A DNA stretch of 21,393 nucleotides from Bacteroidota bacterium (GTDB lineage: Bacteria; Bacteroidota; Bacteroidia; UKL13-3). Location of the stretch: assembly GCA_004293295.1 (NCBI GenBank), contig RDYC01000188.1, forward strand, positions 1 to 21,393. Reading direction: 5' to 3'. Numbering within the stretch: the stretch's first letter is position 1; every line of letters starts with the position of its first letter. This document shows, piece after piece, positions 7,802-15,136 of the stretch. Below the pieces are notes generated by a model. It was not told the origin of the DNA, ran no database searches, and saw nothing but the letters and a program-made list of their open reading frames with translations. Position numbers and translations under genes: made by a program.

Positions 7802-8193
7802 TTGTTATTATTATTATTAAGTGAGATAATCCAATTGGCAATTTTAAGAGCGTCTTCTTTAGGCACTTTTGGTAAACCAATCATTGGAGGATAATCAGGC
7901 CAATGTTCCGGTTTAGGATTGTACACTAAACTTACAATTTCTTCGGCTGAATAATTGCGTTTAGCAACATCAACATAAGACGGCCCAACAACCTGTTCCG
8001 CAGCTGCATGGCAAGTAAGACAGGTGTGTTTATTGAGTAGCTCTTGAATATCTGCCGGAGGCTCAATAAGGGCTTTTTTAGGGTTCTCTACAGGTTGTTG
8101 CTGAGATTCATTTTCTGTTTTTTGAGTGTTGCTTCCACTTGAGCAAGCTGCAATGGTTAGGATAAACATTGCATAAAAAATAATTGATTTCAT
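7798..8193 (-). CDS. Cytochrome c lipoprotein, first gene of the cluster
   Basis: The 131-residue protein starts with MKSIIFYAMFILTIAAC, a lipoprotein signal with lipidated C17. A low-complexity linker (about 18-45, rich in Ser, Asn, Gln and Pro) leads to a small class I cytochrome c domain. The haem site is CLTCH at 58-62, followed by VVGPSYVDVAKR, and the Met ligand is probably M104 in YPPMIGLPKVPKEDALKIANWI. This resembles the c551/c552 type of small electron carrier. The C-terminus is a run of five Asn codons (four AAT and one AAC), a short in-frame trinucleotide repeat that can vary in length without frameshift. As the first gene of the six-gene cluster, it probably receives electrons from, or passes them to, partners encoded elsewhere. 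Confidence 0.9.
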   Translation of the reverse strand: MKSIIFYAMFILTIAACSSGSNTQKTENESQQQPVENPKKALIEPPADIQELLNKHTCLTCHAAAEQVVGPSYVDVAKRNYSAEEIVSLVYNPKPEHWPDYPPMIGLPKVPKEDALKIANWIISLNNNNNK

Positions 8194-8483
8194 GTTGTTG
8201 GTTAAATATGATAATAAAAAATAATTAAGTTGTGTTATGAATAAATAAGAAAGCGGAATGTTTTGGATTCTTCTATACTTTTAAATCAGTGCCACTAACA
8301 ATTAATATTTAATCAAGTTAAGTTGTTCGTGTAATCACATATTTTTATCAAATACGAAGGTGATTGATACTATTAAACCGATGAACAATATTAACATTAG
8401 TTTATACTGAATCTTATTGAAGAACCGCCTAACATGTTTGCTCATCAAGTATTAACGGGTATATGTATTTAATCAGCAAGGAT
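8194..8483. other. Intergenic region upstream of the cytochrome/SCO cluster
   Basis: These 290 bases are AT-rich and hold no credible gene. They must contain the promoter of the minus-strand cluster and the 3' end of the WD40 gene transcript. I found neither an exact TAnnTTTG box on the minus strand near 8193 nor a clear hairpin terminator. The cluster may therefore use an alternative sigma factor or an activator, or may be read through from upstream. Confidence 0.5.
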
Positions 8484-9722
8484 TTATTTCAGTACTTTAG
8501 TTAAGTGTATTTGTTCATCTACCAAACATTGAATAAAATAACATCCGCTTTTCCATTCGTTTGTTGAGATTTGCTGCGATGAAGTGAGCATTTGTTGCCA
8601 AACTACCTGCCCAAGTTGATTGGTGATTTTTACTTGTACAGGTTCTCCATGGTTCACATCAATCCAAAGCAAATTACTCACCGGATTGGGATATACTGAA
8701 ATAGGATTTTTTGATACTGCATGTTGTTTTACTCCTGTTAGTATATCCTGTATGTCAAATAAAGCGGCATAGCCGAGTGAACTGGCTACGGCAACTTGCT
8801 TAGCATTAGGTGCTATTGCTACACCATTTAAAGTACCTAACATAGGTAACTCAAGCGTGTGGAAAGGCTGATAGGTTTTGCTGCTCCACAGTGTTGCTTT
8901 ACCTTGCCCGCCACTTGTAGCAAACCATAACCCATCTGTTGAAATGGATAACCCGGTTGCTGTACTTTGATGTGCCAAAAAAGCAGTATCTAATTGCCAA
9001 GTATCGGTAAAGTAACTTTTAAACAACCCGTTTTGTCCGGTACAAAACAATCGTGTACCATCTGGTGTAAATGCAATACTTCTTACAGGAACACTTTGTG
9101 AAAATGCGCTGATGTTTCTAACCAGGTTTCCCAAGTTATCCCAAATGCGAACAGATCCATTCTGAGAACCAGTTGCAATATTACTTCCCGGCATGTTTGT
9201 AGCTATTGCATAAATATTATTATGCGTGCCAAATGCAAGGGTTTGGGTGTTTGTTAGTAGGTTAAAAACTCGAATTGAATCGTCAAATCCTGAAGTGATT
9301 ATTGATTTGTTATCTGGGGTAAATGTTAGTGCCAATGAAGCATTGCTTCTGGTATCAACTTGTGCAATACGTTTTGGAGGACTTATCGTGTAATCAAAAA
9401 CCAATAAGATTCCAAACTCTTCCATAATGGCAAAACGCTCACCATTAGGTGAAAATTTCGCATCCATAAAACACATCAACGAAGAGTCGGTGTAAGTCCA
9501 CTGCTCCGACCCGTCTGATACCTGATATAATTTTGCAAACGCATTGTGGCAATTTGTGCCTGCAAGTAGTTGTGAGCCATCTTTTGAAAACGCTACACTA
9601 TTACATCCATTCCCTTCAGGATGCACTTTTTTTACCCATAATGTATCAGGTGGTGTTGCATATAATAATGATGCAACAAGTAAGCAACACAAGGCTGCCA
9701 CCATTTTATTAAATTTGATCAT
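8484..9722 (-). CDS. Secreted WD40-repeat protein with type IX secretion sorting domain
   Basis: The 412-residue protein begins with a signal peptide (MIKFNKMVAALCCLLVASLLYA). Residues of about 30-335 form WD40-type beta-propeller repeats, seen as recurring SVAFSKDGSQLLAG, DAKFSPNGERFAI, ALTFTPDNKSIITSG, SIAFTPDGTRLFCTG and GVAIAPNAKQVAVA units, enough for about seven blades. Residues 339-412 are a type A Por sorting domain: VYPNPVSNLLWIDV, then VKITNQLGQVVWQ, then the closing FIQCLVDEQIHLTKVLK. The protein should cross the inner membrane by Sec and the outer membrane by the type IX system, and then be attached or released at the surface. What it binds is unknown. It is 59 bases downstream of the small Cys-motif gene and may share its transcript. 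Confidence 0.9.
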   Translation of the reverse strand: MIKFNKMVAALCCLLVASLLYATPPDTLWVKKVHPEGNGCNSVAFSKDGSQLLAGTNCHNAFAKLYQVSDGSEQWTYTDSSLMCFMDAKFSPNGERFAIMEEFGILLVFDYTISPPKRIAQVDTRSNASLALTFTPDNKSIITSGFDDSIRVFNLLTNTQTLAFGTHNNIYAIATNMPGSNIATGSQNGSVRIWDNLGNLVRNISAFSQSVPVRSIAFTPDGTRLFCTGQNGLFKSYFTDTWQLDTAFLAHQSTATGLSISTDGLWFATSGGQGKATLWSSKTYQPFHTLELPMLGTLNGVAIAPNAKQVAVASSLGYAALFDIQDILTGVKQHAVSKNPISVYPNPVSNLLWIDVNHGEPVQVKITNQLGQVVWQQMLTSSQQISTNEWKSGCYFIQCLVDEQIHLTKVLK

Positions 9723-9781
9723 ATAATAATTGTTAAAATGAGAAAAAGAAAAACCTTAAATGGTCGGTATATTTACTCAGT

Positions 9782-10162
9782 TTAAGCACATGGAGGGTGA
9801 AAAGGGGAGTCAAGCGGGCCTAAAATGCAGCTGAACGAGTAGGCAAAAAGAGGAGCTTGTTTAAGATTATAGAATGCCAGTCCTTGCAAGTAGCTTTGGT
9901 TTTCACAAAAAAATAGTGTTTCAATAATATCTTTAACAGATGAGGATGGAATCCTGCTTTGGGTTTCTGCGGTTTCTGTTTTTGCAAGTTGTTTTTTTAG
10001 GTGACATTTACCTTGGCATTTTAATGCCGGCTTGTCTTTATTTATACAAAGTACTTTTGCTATATAATCCTTATTGATGATGTAATACCCAACCAGGCCA
10101 ATCTTTATCATAAATTGAAAAGAGAGCGCAAAAATTAATAATATGGATACCGTTTTTTTCAA
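9782..10162 (-). CDS. Small membrane protein with LCINKDKP-CxGKC motif, probable TTG start
   Basis: I place the start at TTG 10162, giving LKKTVSILLIFALSFQF as the N-terminal hydrophobic helix in a 126-residue protein. A longer in-frame ATG at 10210 would put the promoter inside the gene, and the next ATG at 10111 would remove the helix. After the helix comes GYYIINKDYIAKVLCINKDK, then ALKCQGKCHLKKQL, giving cysteines C39, C49 and C53. The C-terminus is DSPFHPPCA. I recall Bacteroidota proteins of this pattern (TM helix, YIA-LC-NK, C-GKC-L-K, terminal HPP), often near metal-transport genes, but no firm name or function. Metal binding by the CxGKC motif is an inference. The WD40/T9SS gene follows 59 bases downstream. 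Confidence 0.7.
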   Translation of the reverse strand: MKKTVSILLIFALSFQFMIKIGLVGYYIINKDYIAKVLCINKDKPALKCQGKCHLKKQLAKTETAETQSRIPSSSVKDIIETLFFCENQSYLQGLAFYNLKQAPLFAYSFSCILGPLDSPFHPPCA

Positions 10163-10168
10163 CGGAGG

Positions 10169-10199
10169 CAAAGTTACAATACAAAAGGATATTGGCAAG
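10169..10199 (-). promoter_or_regulatory. Promoter of the small Cys-motif gene
   Basis: On the minus strand TTG (10198-10196), 19 bases, then TAACTTTG (10176-10169) match the Bacteroidota consensus exactly. The expected start, about 6-7 bases after the box, falls at about 10163-10162, right at the TTG codon, which implies a leaderless or nearly leaderless message. Confidence 0.65.
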
Positions 10200-10292
10200 T
10201 ATAAATCCAATACGCATTGCTTTGATTGTTTGTTATAACACCTGATAATTCTCAGCCTATAGTTAAACCTTATTACTAAGAGTTATTAAACC

Positions 10293-10323
10293 AAAAAAGG
10301 CTACTCATTTGAGTAGCCTTTTT
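10293..10323 (-). terminator. Intrinsic terminator of pnp (bidirectional)
   Basis: A perfect 14-base-pair stem (10294-10307 with 10310-10323; core GGCTACTCA/TGAGTAGCC) with a 2-base loop is flanked by A-tract and T-tract. On the minus strand it ends in a T-run 20 bases after the pnp stop at 10344. By symmetry it could also stop plus-strand transcription. Confidence 0.9.
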
Positions 10324-10343
10324 GAGAATATTAATTTTACTTT

Positions 10344-12524
10344 TTATCCATTGCTTTCAGCAGTTGGTGCTGCGCCTTCTTCTTTTGGCGCTTCAGGGCG
10401 TGGAGGGCGAGGTAACAATGCCTTACGAGAAAGTTTTACCTTTCCGGTACGCTTATCAATCTCCACCAACTTCACTTTTATTTCTTCACCAACTTGCAAC
10501 ACACCTTCCATAGTTGGTAAACGGTTCCAACTAATTTCGCTGATGTGCAATAAGCCATCTTTACCAGGTAAAAACTCTACAAATGCACCAAAGTCAACAA
10601 TGGTTTTTACTTTACCTACATACTCTTCACCAACAACAGGAACTGCAGTAATGCCCTTAATGATAGAAACCGCTTTACGCATACTATCACCATTTGTTGC
10701 AGCTACTTCTACTACGCCTGTATTGCCTACTTCCGTAATGCTAATGGTAGCTCCGGTATCTTTTTGTATGCCTTGAATTACTTTACCACCCGGGCCTATC
10801 ACAGCACCGATAAAGTCTTTATCAATAATAATGGTTTCAATACGTGGGGCATGAGGTTTGTAATCAGCATTTGGTGCGCTGATTGTTTTATTCATCTCAT
10901 TCATGATGTGTAAACGACCCGCATTGGCTTGTTTCAAAGCCTCTTCAACCATTTCCCACTTTAATCCGTTAATTTTAATGTCCATTTGGCAAGCTGTAAT
11001 ACCTTTAGCCGTACCAACAACTTTAAAGTCCATATCGCCCAAGTGATCTTCATCACCTAAAATATCGGTTAAGATGGCGTATTTACCTGTTTCATCATCA
11101 CTGATTAAACCCATAGCCACTCCACTAACTGCACCGCTGATTTTAATACCGGCATCCATTAATGCCAATGAACCGGCACAAACGGTAGCCATAGATGATG
11201 ACCCGTTTGATTCTAAAATATCACTAACAATACGAATCGTGTAAGGACTCTCAGTAAGACCCGGCAATACACGCTTTAAACCGCGTAAAGCCAAGTTACC
11301 ATGTCCAATTTCTCTGCGGCCCGGGCCACGGTTTGGTTTAACCTCACCGGTAGAGAATGAAGGGAAATTATAGTGCAACAAGAATTTGGCATAACCCGCA
11401 TTCATTGGTGCATCTAAAAGCTGTTCATCCAATTTAGTTCCTAAGGTTACTGTGGTTAACGATTGGGTTTCTCCACGGGTAAAAATAGCACTTCCATGTG
11501 CTCCAGGTAAGTAGTTCACTTCTGTCCATATCGGGCGAACCTCATCCAATTTACGGCCATCTAAACGTGTTCTTTCATTCAAAATCATGGAACGCACGGC
11601 ATCGTATTCCACATCATGAAAGTACTTATTCATTAAAAACTTATCAGGTTGTGTTTCGCTGCCTTCAGGATAAAACTGTGCTACATACTCTTTACGAACA
11701 GCTTTAAAAGCATCACTACGCTCGTTTTTGCCCAAAGCACTTTTTGCAATGGCAGAAATCTTATCGTAAGCAAACTCACGAATATGTGCAGCTAAAGCCT
11801 CATCGCTGCGCTCATGGTTGTATTCACGGGCAGGTTTGCGACCTCCAAGCATCTCGCAAAGTTCCCATTGCGCTTTGCATTGTAATTTAATGGCATCATG
11901 GGCAATTTTTAATGCAGCCAACATATCAGCTTCACTTACCTCACTGCATTCTCCTTCAACCATGTTCAAATCCTTTTCGGTACCTGCTACAATGAGGTCC
12001 ATGTCAGCGTTGGCCAACTCGTCAATGTATGGATTTAACACAAACTCACCATTAATACGTGCAATGCGCACTTCAGAAATTGGTCCGTTAAAAGGGATAT
12101 CACTTACCATTAATGCTGCTGATGCCGCTAAGCCTACCAAACAGTCAGGGTTTAAGTTTTTATCAGATGATATTAACTGTAACATTACCTGCGTATCGGC
12201 ATGGTAATTATCCGGGAAAAGTGGGCGTAAAGCGCGATCTACAATGCGACTAACCAGCACCTCATAATCACTCAATTTTGCCTCCCGTTTGTGGAAACTA
12301 CCGGGTATGCGGCCAACAGCTGCAAATTTTTCCTGATAATCTACGGTAAGTGGCATAAAGTCCACATCTTCTTTGGCTTCACGTGCTGAAACTGCTGTTG
12401 CAAGAATCATCGTATCGCCCATTTTTACTACTACGGCACCGTCAGCTTGGCGAGCTAAACGGCCGGTTTCGATTGAAATGGTTTTACCACCTATTTCAAA
12501 CGTTTTTGTTGTTGCTGTACTCAT
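10344..12524 (-). CDS. pnp: Polyribonucleotide nucleotidyltransferase (PNPase)
   Basis: PNPase is a phosphate-dependent 3'-to-5' exoribonuclease that degrades mRNA and can also add tails. The 726-residue protein has the full domain order: first RNase PH-like core (about 10-225), helical linker, second catalytic core (about 310-545) with LLHYNFPSFSTGE and the active-site stretch GDEDHLGDMDF (490-500), KH domain with IGPGGK (576-581), and S1 RNA-binding domain (about 633-703, VGKVKTIVDFGAFVEF). The tail is a short Pro/Glu/Ala-rich extension. Length is normal. It lies downstream of rpsO on the same strand, the same gene order as in Escherichia coli and many bacteria. In E. coli PNPase autoregulates through hairpins in this leader, and two hairpins are present here as well. 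No clear promoter is seen between the genes. Confidence 0.98.
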   Translation of the reverse strand: MSTATTKTFEIGGKTISIETGRLARQADGAVVVKMGDTMILATAVSAREAKEDVDFMPLTVDYQEKFAAVGRIPGSFHKREAKLSDYEVLVSRIVDRALRPLFPDNYHADTQVMLQLISSDKNLNPDCLVGLAASAALMVSDIPFNGPISEVRIARINGEFVLNPYIDELANADMDLIVAGTEKDLNMVEGECSEVSEADMLAALKIAHDAIKLQCKAQWELCEMLGGRKPAREYNHERSDEALAAHIREFAYDKISAIAKSALGKNERSDAFKAVRKEYVAQFYPEGSETQPDKFLMNKYFHDVEYDAVRSMILNERTRLDGRKLDEVRPIWTEVNYLPGAHGSAIFTRGETQSLTTVTLGTKLDEQLLDAPMNAGYAKFLLHYNFPSFSTGEVKPNRGPGRREIGHGNLALRGLKRVLPGLTESPYTIRIVSDILESNGSSSMATVCAGSLALMDAGIKISGAVSGVAMGLISDDETGKYAILTDILGDEDHLGDMDFKVVGTAKGITACQMDIKINGLKWEMVEEALKQANAGRLHIMNEMNKTISAPNADYKPHAPRIETIIIDKDFIGAVIGPGGKVIQGIQKDTGATISITEVGNTGVVEVAATNGDSMRKAVSIIKGITAVPVVGEEYVGKVKTIVDFGAFVEFLPGKDGLLHISEISWNRLPTMEGVLQVGEEIKVKLVEIDKRTGKVKLSRKALLPRPPRPEAPKEEGAAPTAESNG

Positions 12525-12537
12525 TTTTTAAATTTTT

Positions 12538-12555
12538 ACAGGGCCTATTCCCTGC
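12538..12555 (-). promoter_or_regulatory. Leader hairpin just upstream of the pnp start codon
   Basis: On the minus strand CAGGG (12554-12550), a 6-base loop and CCCTG (12543-12539) form a 5-bp GC-rich stem that can be extended by one G-T pair. It ends about 14 bases before ATG 12524 and could hide the ribosome entry region or serve as a cleavage site. The role is inferred from position. Confidence 0.4.
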
Positions 12556-12611
12556 AAGGTTTATATTAATTTAGTCTAAAAATTTCTTTTTGCTTCGGTT
12601 TGTTAAAACAT

Positions 12612-12636
12612 AAAAGCAGGAACAATGCCCTGCTTC
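12612..12636 (-). terminator. Hairpin between rpsO and pnp, terminator or attenuator
   Basis: On the minus strand AAGCAGG (12635-12629), an 8-base loop and CCTGCTT (12620-12614) form a 7-bp stem followed by a T-rich stretch (TTTTATGTTTT). It lies about 75 bases after the rpsO stop and about 90 bases before pnp. It may end part of the rpsO transcripts while letting others read into pnp. Confidence 0.6.
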
Positions 12637-12709
12637 TATGTAAATTCTTACGATGATGTTCCTAATTTTAACATTAGAACGGGTATCGTAAATTCCGAAT
12701 AATTGTTCA

Positions 12710-12985
12710 TTATTTACGGATGTCTAATTCTTTAATGATTGCCCTGTAACGGAAAATGTCATTTTTCATTAGATAATCTAACAGAGCGCGTCTTTTACCT
12801 ACCAATTTCACCAAGCTCAACTCAGCAGAATAATCTTTCTTATTCCCTTTTAAGTGGCCCGTAATGTGATTAATACGGTGTGTAAACAGTGCGATCTGAC
12901 TCTCAGCAGAACCAGTGTCTTTAGTAGACTTGGCTTTACCGTACTTTTCGAAGATACTTTGCTTCGCTTCTGTGGTCAAATACAT
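12710..12985 (-). CDS. rpsO: 30S ribosomal protein S15
   Basis: S15 binds the central domain of 16S rRNA early in small-subunit assembly. The 91-residue protein is nearly full family length (about 89). It carries the conserved stretch DTGSAESQIALFTHRINHITGHLKGNKKDYS and, near the end, LVKLVGKRRALLDYLMKNDIFRYRAIIKELDIR. The upstream promoter gives a leader of about 29 bases, which is short for an S15 autoregulatory structure. pnp follows 185 bases downstream, separated by two hairpins. Confidence 0.98.
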   Translation of the reverse strand: MYLTTEAKQSIFEKYGKAKSTKDTGSAESQIALFTHRINHITGHLKGNKKDYSAELSLVKLVGKRRALLDYLMKNDIFRYRAIIKELDIRK

Positions 12986-13020
12986 ACTTTAAATATTTTG
13001 TTTTGTAATAAAATGAGGCG

Positions 13021-13051
13021 CAAAGGTACACAATTATTTGATACTTGCAAA
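13021..13051 (-). promoter_or_regulatory. Promoter of rpsO
   Basis: On the minus strand TTTG (13051-13048), exactly 19 bases, and TACCTTTG (13028-13021) match the Bacteroidota housekeeping promoter without mismatch. The start is expected near 13014, about 29 bases before ATG 12985. Confidence 0.75.
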
Positions 13052-13175
13052 CTTATCACAAAACAGAATGAGTTAATAGACAAGGTTTTAAGTTGTAGCG
13101 GGCAATGCGTGAGTTTACTTTTAAAAAGCCTTGCCCTCTTTGTGGTTGAACCCTTAACCGCTAAACATGCAGCGC

Positions 13176-13385
13176 TGTGTTCGTTGTGGTTTCGCTGTGT
13201 TCGCTGTGGTTAATTCCTACGCCACTAAAGAATAAGCATTGTGTTCATTGTGGCTTCTTTGTGCTCTTTGTGGTTAGCTATTTTTTACCGCAGAGGTCGA
13301 AACGTTGTGTTCGTTGTGGTTTCGCTGTGTTCGCTGTGGTTAATTCCTATGCCACTAAAGAGTGAGCATTGTGTTCGCTGTGGTT
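13176..13385. repeat. Intergenic tandem repeat, period about 65 bases, seven copies of a 16-mer
   Basis: The 16-mer TGTGTTCGYTGTGGTT or a close variant starts at 13176, 13196, 13240, 13260, 13306, 13326 and 13370. The spacing alternates 20, 44, 20, 46, 20, 44, so the larger unit repeats every 64-66 bases, with pairs of 16-mers in each of the first three units. Bases 13176-13253 and 13306-13383 agree at 73 of 78 positions. Spacers share AATTCCTAYGCCACTAAAG. The region is more GC- and GT-rich than its surroundings. Frames crossing it encode repetitive Cys/Val/Phe strings and look non-coding. Short repeats of the CTTTGTGTTCTTTGTGG kind are, to my knowledge, scattered in many Bacteroidota intergenic regions; their function is unknown. 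Confidence 0.85.
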
Positions 13386-13481
13386 AATCTGCTGGCCACT
13401 AGGCCAACACATTTCAGGGGCTCTAATTGACGTTATGAAACACCGTTCACATTCAACATAAAGCAATGGGTTATTAAAACC

Positions 13482-13516
13482 AAAAAAGCAGCACAACTTG
13501 CGTTGCACTGCTTTGG
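13482..13516 (-). terminator. Intrinsic terminator of the Big_2 lipoprotein gene
   Basis: AAAGCAG (13485-13491) pairs with CTGCTTT (13508-13514). An inner CAA/TTG stem is separated from the outer stem by a 2x2 mismatch. On the minus strand a T6 run, GG and TTTTAAT follow. It lies about 54 bases after the stop at 13570. Confidence 0.75.
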
Positions 13517-13569
13517 TAGACATATTTCAAATTTTAAGTTGTTGAAATACAACCTATGCTTTAATCTAT

Positions 13570-15057
13570 TTAAAAGGAAACTGTTACATTCACAGTTGCT
13601 TTTTTGTCGCCAACGCATACCGTAATTTTAGCTGTTCCTAGGCCGGTTGAGTTTACATCTCCATTTTCATCTACTGTAGCAACAGCCTCATTATCGCTGC
13701 AGTAAACTATGGTTGCACCAGAAACAGGTTGGTTTGATGAGTTAAGGGCTTGTGCATCAATTTTAGCTTGCCCGCCAAATGATAAATTCAGGTTGGTTTG
13801 AGCAACAGAAACTGATGCCACATTAGGGTTATTCGCACCACAATTGCAAGGGTCTGAGATTCCAACGCTGATTAGACCGACTCCTGCATCAATAGTTTCA
13901 ACCCCATCTACGTATGCTAAAACAAAAGATTGCATGCCGGGTGTAGCATTTTGTTTTATAGTTACTTTGCCGGTATTGTCAACTGTACCTATGTCAAACA
14001 CAGAAATTCCATAGGATGGCATTTCCCATTTTAAACCTGTAGGATTAGCAATTTCTGTCAACCCCTTATTGGTGCGATTAATTTTATACGTTTTAGCGGT
14101 AAACTGTTGGGTTCCACCCATTGGAACACTTACATATATTGGCGTTACAATAATAGTAGTATCCGGGTTAACGATTACCTCCGCTTGGCCAACCATACCC
14201 TGTGCAATTGCTTGAATAGTGGTTTTGCCTATGGACTTAGCGGTGAATAAACCACTTGCGCTAATTGTACCAATCTCAGTATCCAAAACTTTCCATTCAA
14301 TAGTTGTTGTAACTTCGGCATTGTTTGAGTTGTAAGCTTTGGCTGTATACTGTTTGGTTTCACCTCTAAACATATCGTGAGCATTTGGAGTAACAACTAC
14401 TTTAGTAACAGGCAAAGGAACAGCTGGCGCACCAACAACCATTACCGGAACTATTACTTCCGGATTACCTGTTAAGCCGTTGGCTGTAACAGTAATTTCG
14501 CAGTTACCTACAGCATTAAAAGTGATCAATCCCGAAGACGAAACAGATGCAATATTACCATTGCTTGAGGTATAGGAGTATGATGGTGTTTCTGTTCCGA
14601 AATAAATGGGCTCAAGTTGAAGCTGGCCGTCATTAACTCCCCATATTATTGCTGATGGTGCAACCGCAAAAATGGATGGTGGCGCAATAACCAATGGAAC
14701 AGTAGCTGAATATGTTTTTCCGCCAACACTAACACTTGCTGTAACAGTTATTGCTCCTTCCCCAGTTGTTGTTATTGCTCCTCCGGCATTAATAGTGGCA
14801 ATACCCTGATTAGAGGTTGACCAGGTTACACCTGTTGCAGGAGTTACCTCACCGGTTGATTTTACCAAAACAGCAGAATAGTTGAGTGTTGAGCCAAGTG
14901 CTAATGATTGAGCCCCGGTTTCAATAAGTAATACATATTCTCCTGAATTGTTGTTATTACCGCCCTTATTGTCTGGAGTTTCATCTTTTTTGCAAGAAGA
15001 AAATACGAAGGCGAAAATGGCTAAAAATGATAATGAGGGAATTAGTTTTTTAATCAT
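13570..15057 (-). CDS. Surface or periplasmic lipoprotein with repeated Big_2-type Ig-like domains
   Basis: The 495-residue protein begins with a lipoprotein signal ending in FSSC (lipidated C22), followed by a charged KKDE segment and an Asn/Gly linker (30-39). Four or five bacterial Ig-like units follow, at about 41-125, 128-206, 218-297, 303-398 and 412-495. Most carry the Big_2 signature, for example VTWSTSNQGIATINAGGAITTTGEG, IEWKVLDTEIGTISASGLFTA and CSDNEAVATVDENGDVNSTGLG. CNC at 404-406 lies in the linker before the last domain. Such domains usually act as stalks or adhesive modules at the cell surface. No catalytic part is seen. The gene stands alone between two terminators, with its own -7-like box and a large perfect palindrome just upstream, so it may be individually regulated. 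Confidence 0.88.
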   Translation of the reverse strand: MIKKLIPSLSFLAIFAFVFSSCKKDETPDNKGGNNNNSGEYVLLIETGAQSLALGSTLNYSAVLVKSTGEVTPATGVTWSTSNQGIATINAGGAITTTGEGAITVTASVSVGGKTYSATVPLVIAPPSIFAVAPSAIIWGVNDGQLQLEPIYFGTETPSYSYTSSNGNIASVSSSGLITFNAVGNCEITVTANGLTGNPEVIVPVMVVGAPAVPLPVTKVVVTPNAHDMFRGETKQYTAKAYNSNNAEVTTTIEWKVLDTEIGTISASGLFTAKSIGKTTIQAIAQGMVGQAEVIVNPDTTIIVTPIYVSVPMGGTQQFTAKTYKINRTNKGLTEIANPTGLKWEMPSYGISVFDIGTVDNTGKVTIKQNATPGMQSFVLAYVDGVETIDAGVGLISVGISDPCNCGANNPNVASVSVAQTNLNLSFGGQAKIDAQALNSSNQPVSGATIVYCSDNEAVATVDENGDVNSTGLGTAKITVCVGDKKATVNVTVSF

Positions 15058-15080
15058 ATGTTATTTTTTTTAAAGTTGTG

Positions 15081-15110
15081 CAAGTATAAAAATTGAAGCA
15101 TCTTGAAAAA
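15081..15110 (-). promoter_or_regulatory. Candidate promoter of the Big_2 lipoprotein gene
   Basis: TATACTTG on the minus strand (15088-15081) matches TAnnTTTG at all but one position. Nineteen bases upstream there is a T-run without the final G. The start would be near 15075, about 18 bases before ATG 15057. The weak -33 element lies inside the palindrome at 15101-15136. Confidence 0.4.
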
Positions 15111-15136
15111 GTTAACTTTGGTTAACTTTTTCAAGA
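15101..15136. repeat. Perfect 16-base inverted repeat upstream of the Big_2 gene
   Basis: TCTTGAAAAAGTTAAC (15101-15116) is exactly complementary to GTTAACTTTTTCAAGA (15121-15136), with a 4-base loop TTTG. No T-run follows on the minus strand, so it is not a typical terminator for accD, which has its own. It overlaps the expected -33 region of the Big_2 gene and could be an operator. Confidence 0.8.

Noticed and set aside
8261..8420. Possible FNR/CRP-type site upstream of the cytochrome cluster
   Set aside because: Half-sites such as AATCACA and ATCAA occur, but no palindrome with the right spacing is present.
10163..10210. ATG 10210 as start of the small Cys-motif protein
   Set aside because: The exact -33 and -7 promoter elements lie within this stretch, and the added residues are not part of the expected N-terminal helix.
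10309..10776. Plus-strand open frames over the pnp 3' end
   Set aside because: They are antisense to the KH/S1 region of pnp and start within its terminator.
12854..13365. Two plus-strand open frames across the rpsO 5' end and the tandem repeat
   Set aside because: One overlaps rpsO and its promoter in antisense. The other is only a translation of the repeat units, giving recurring Cys-Val-x-Cys-Gly-Phe strings. Neither has independent support.
13176..13385. CRISPR-like array
   Set aside because: The 16-mers occur in pairs at 20- and 44-base steps and the spacers are themselves repeated, unlike unique CRISPR spacers. No cas genes are in the window.
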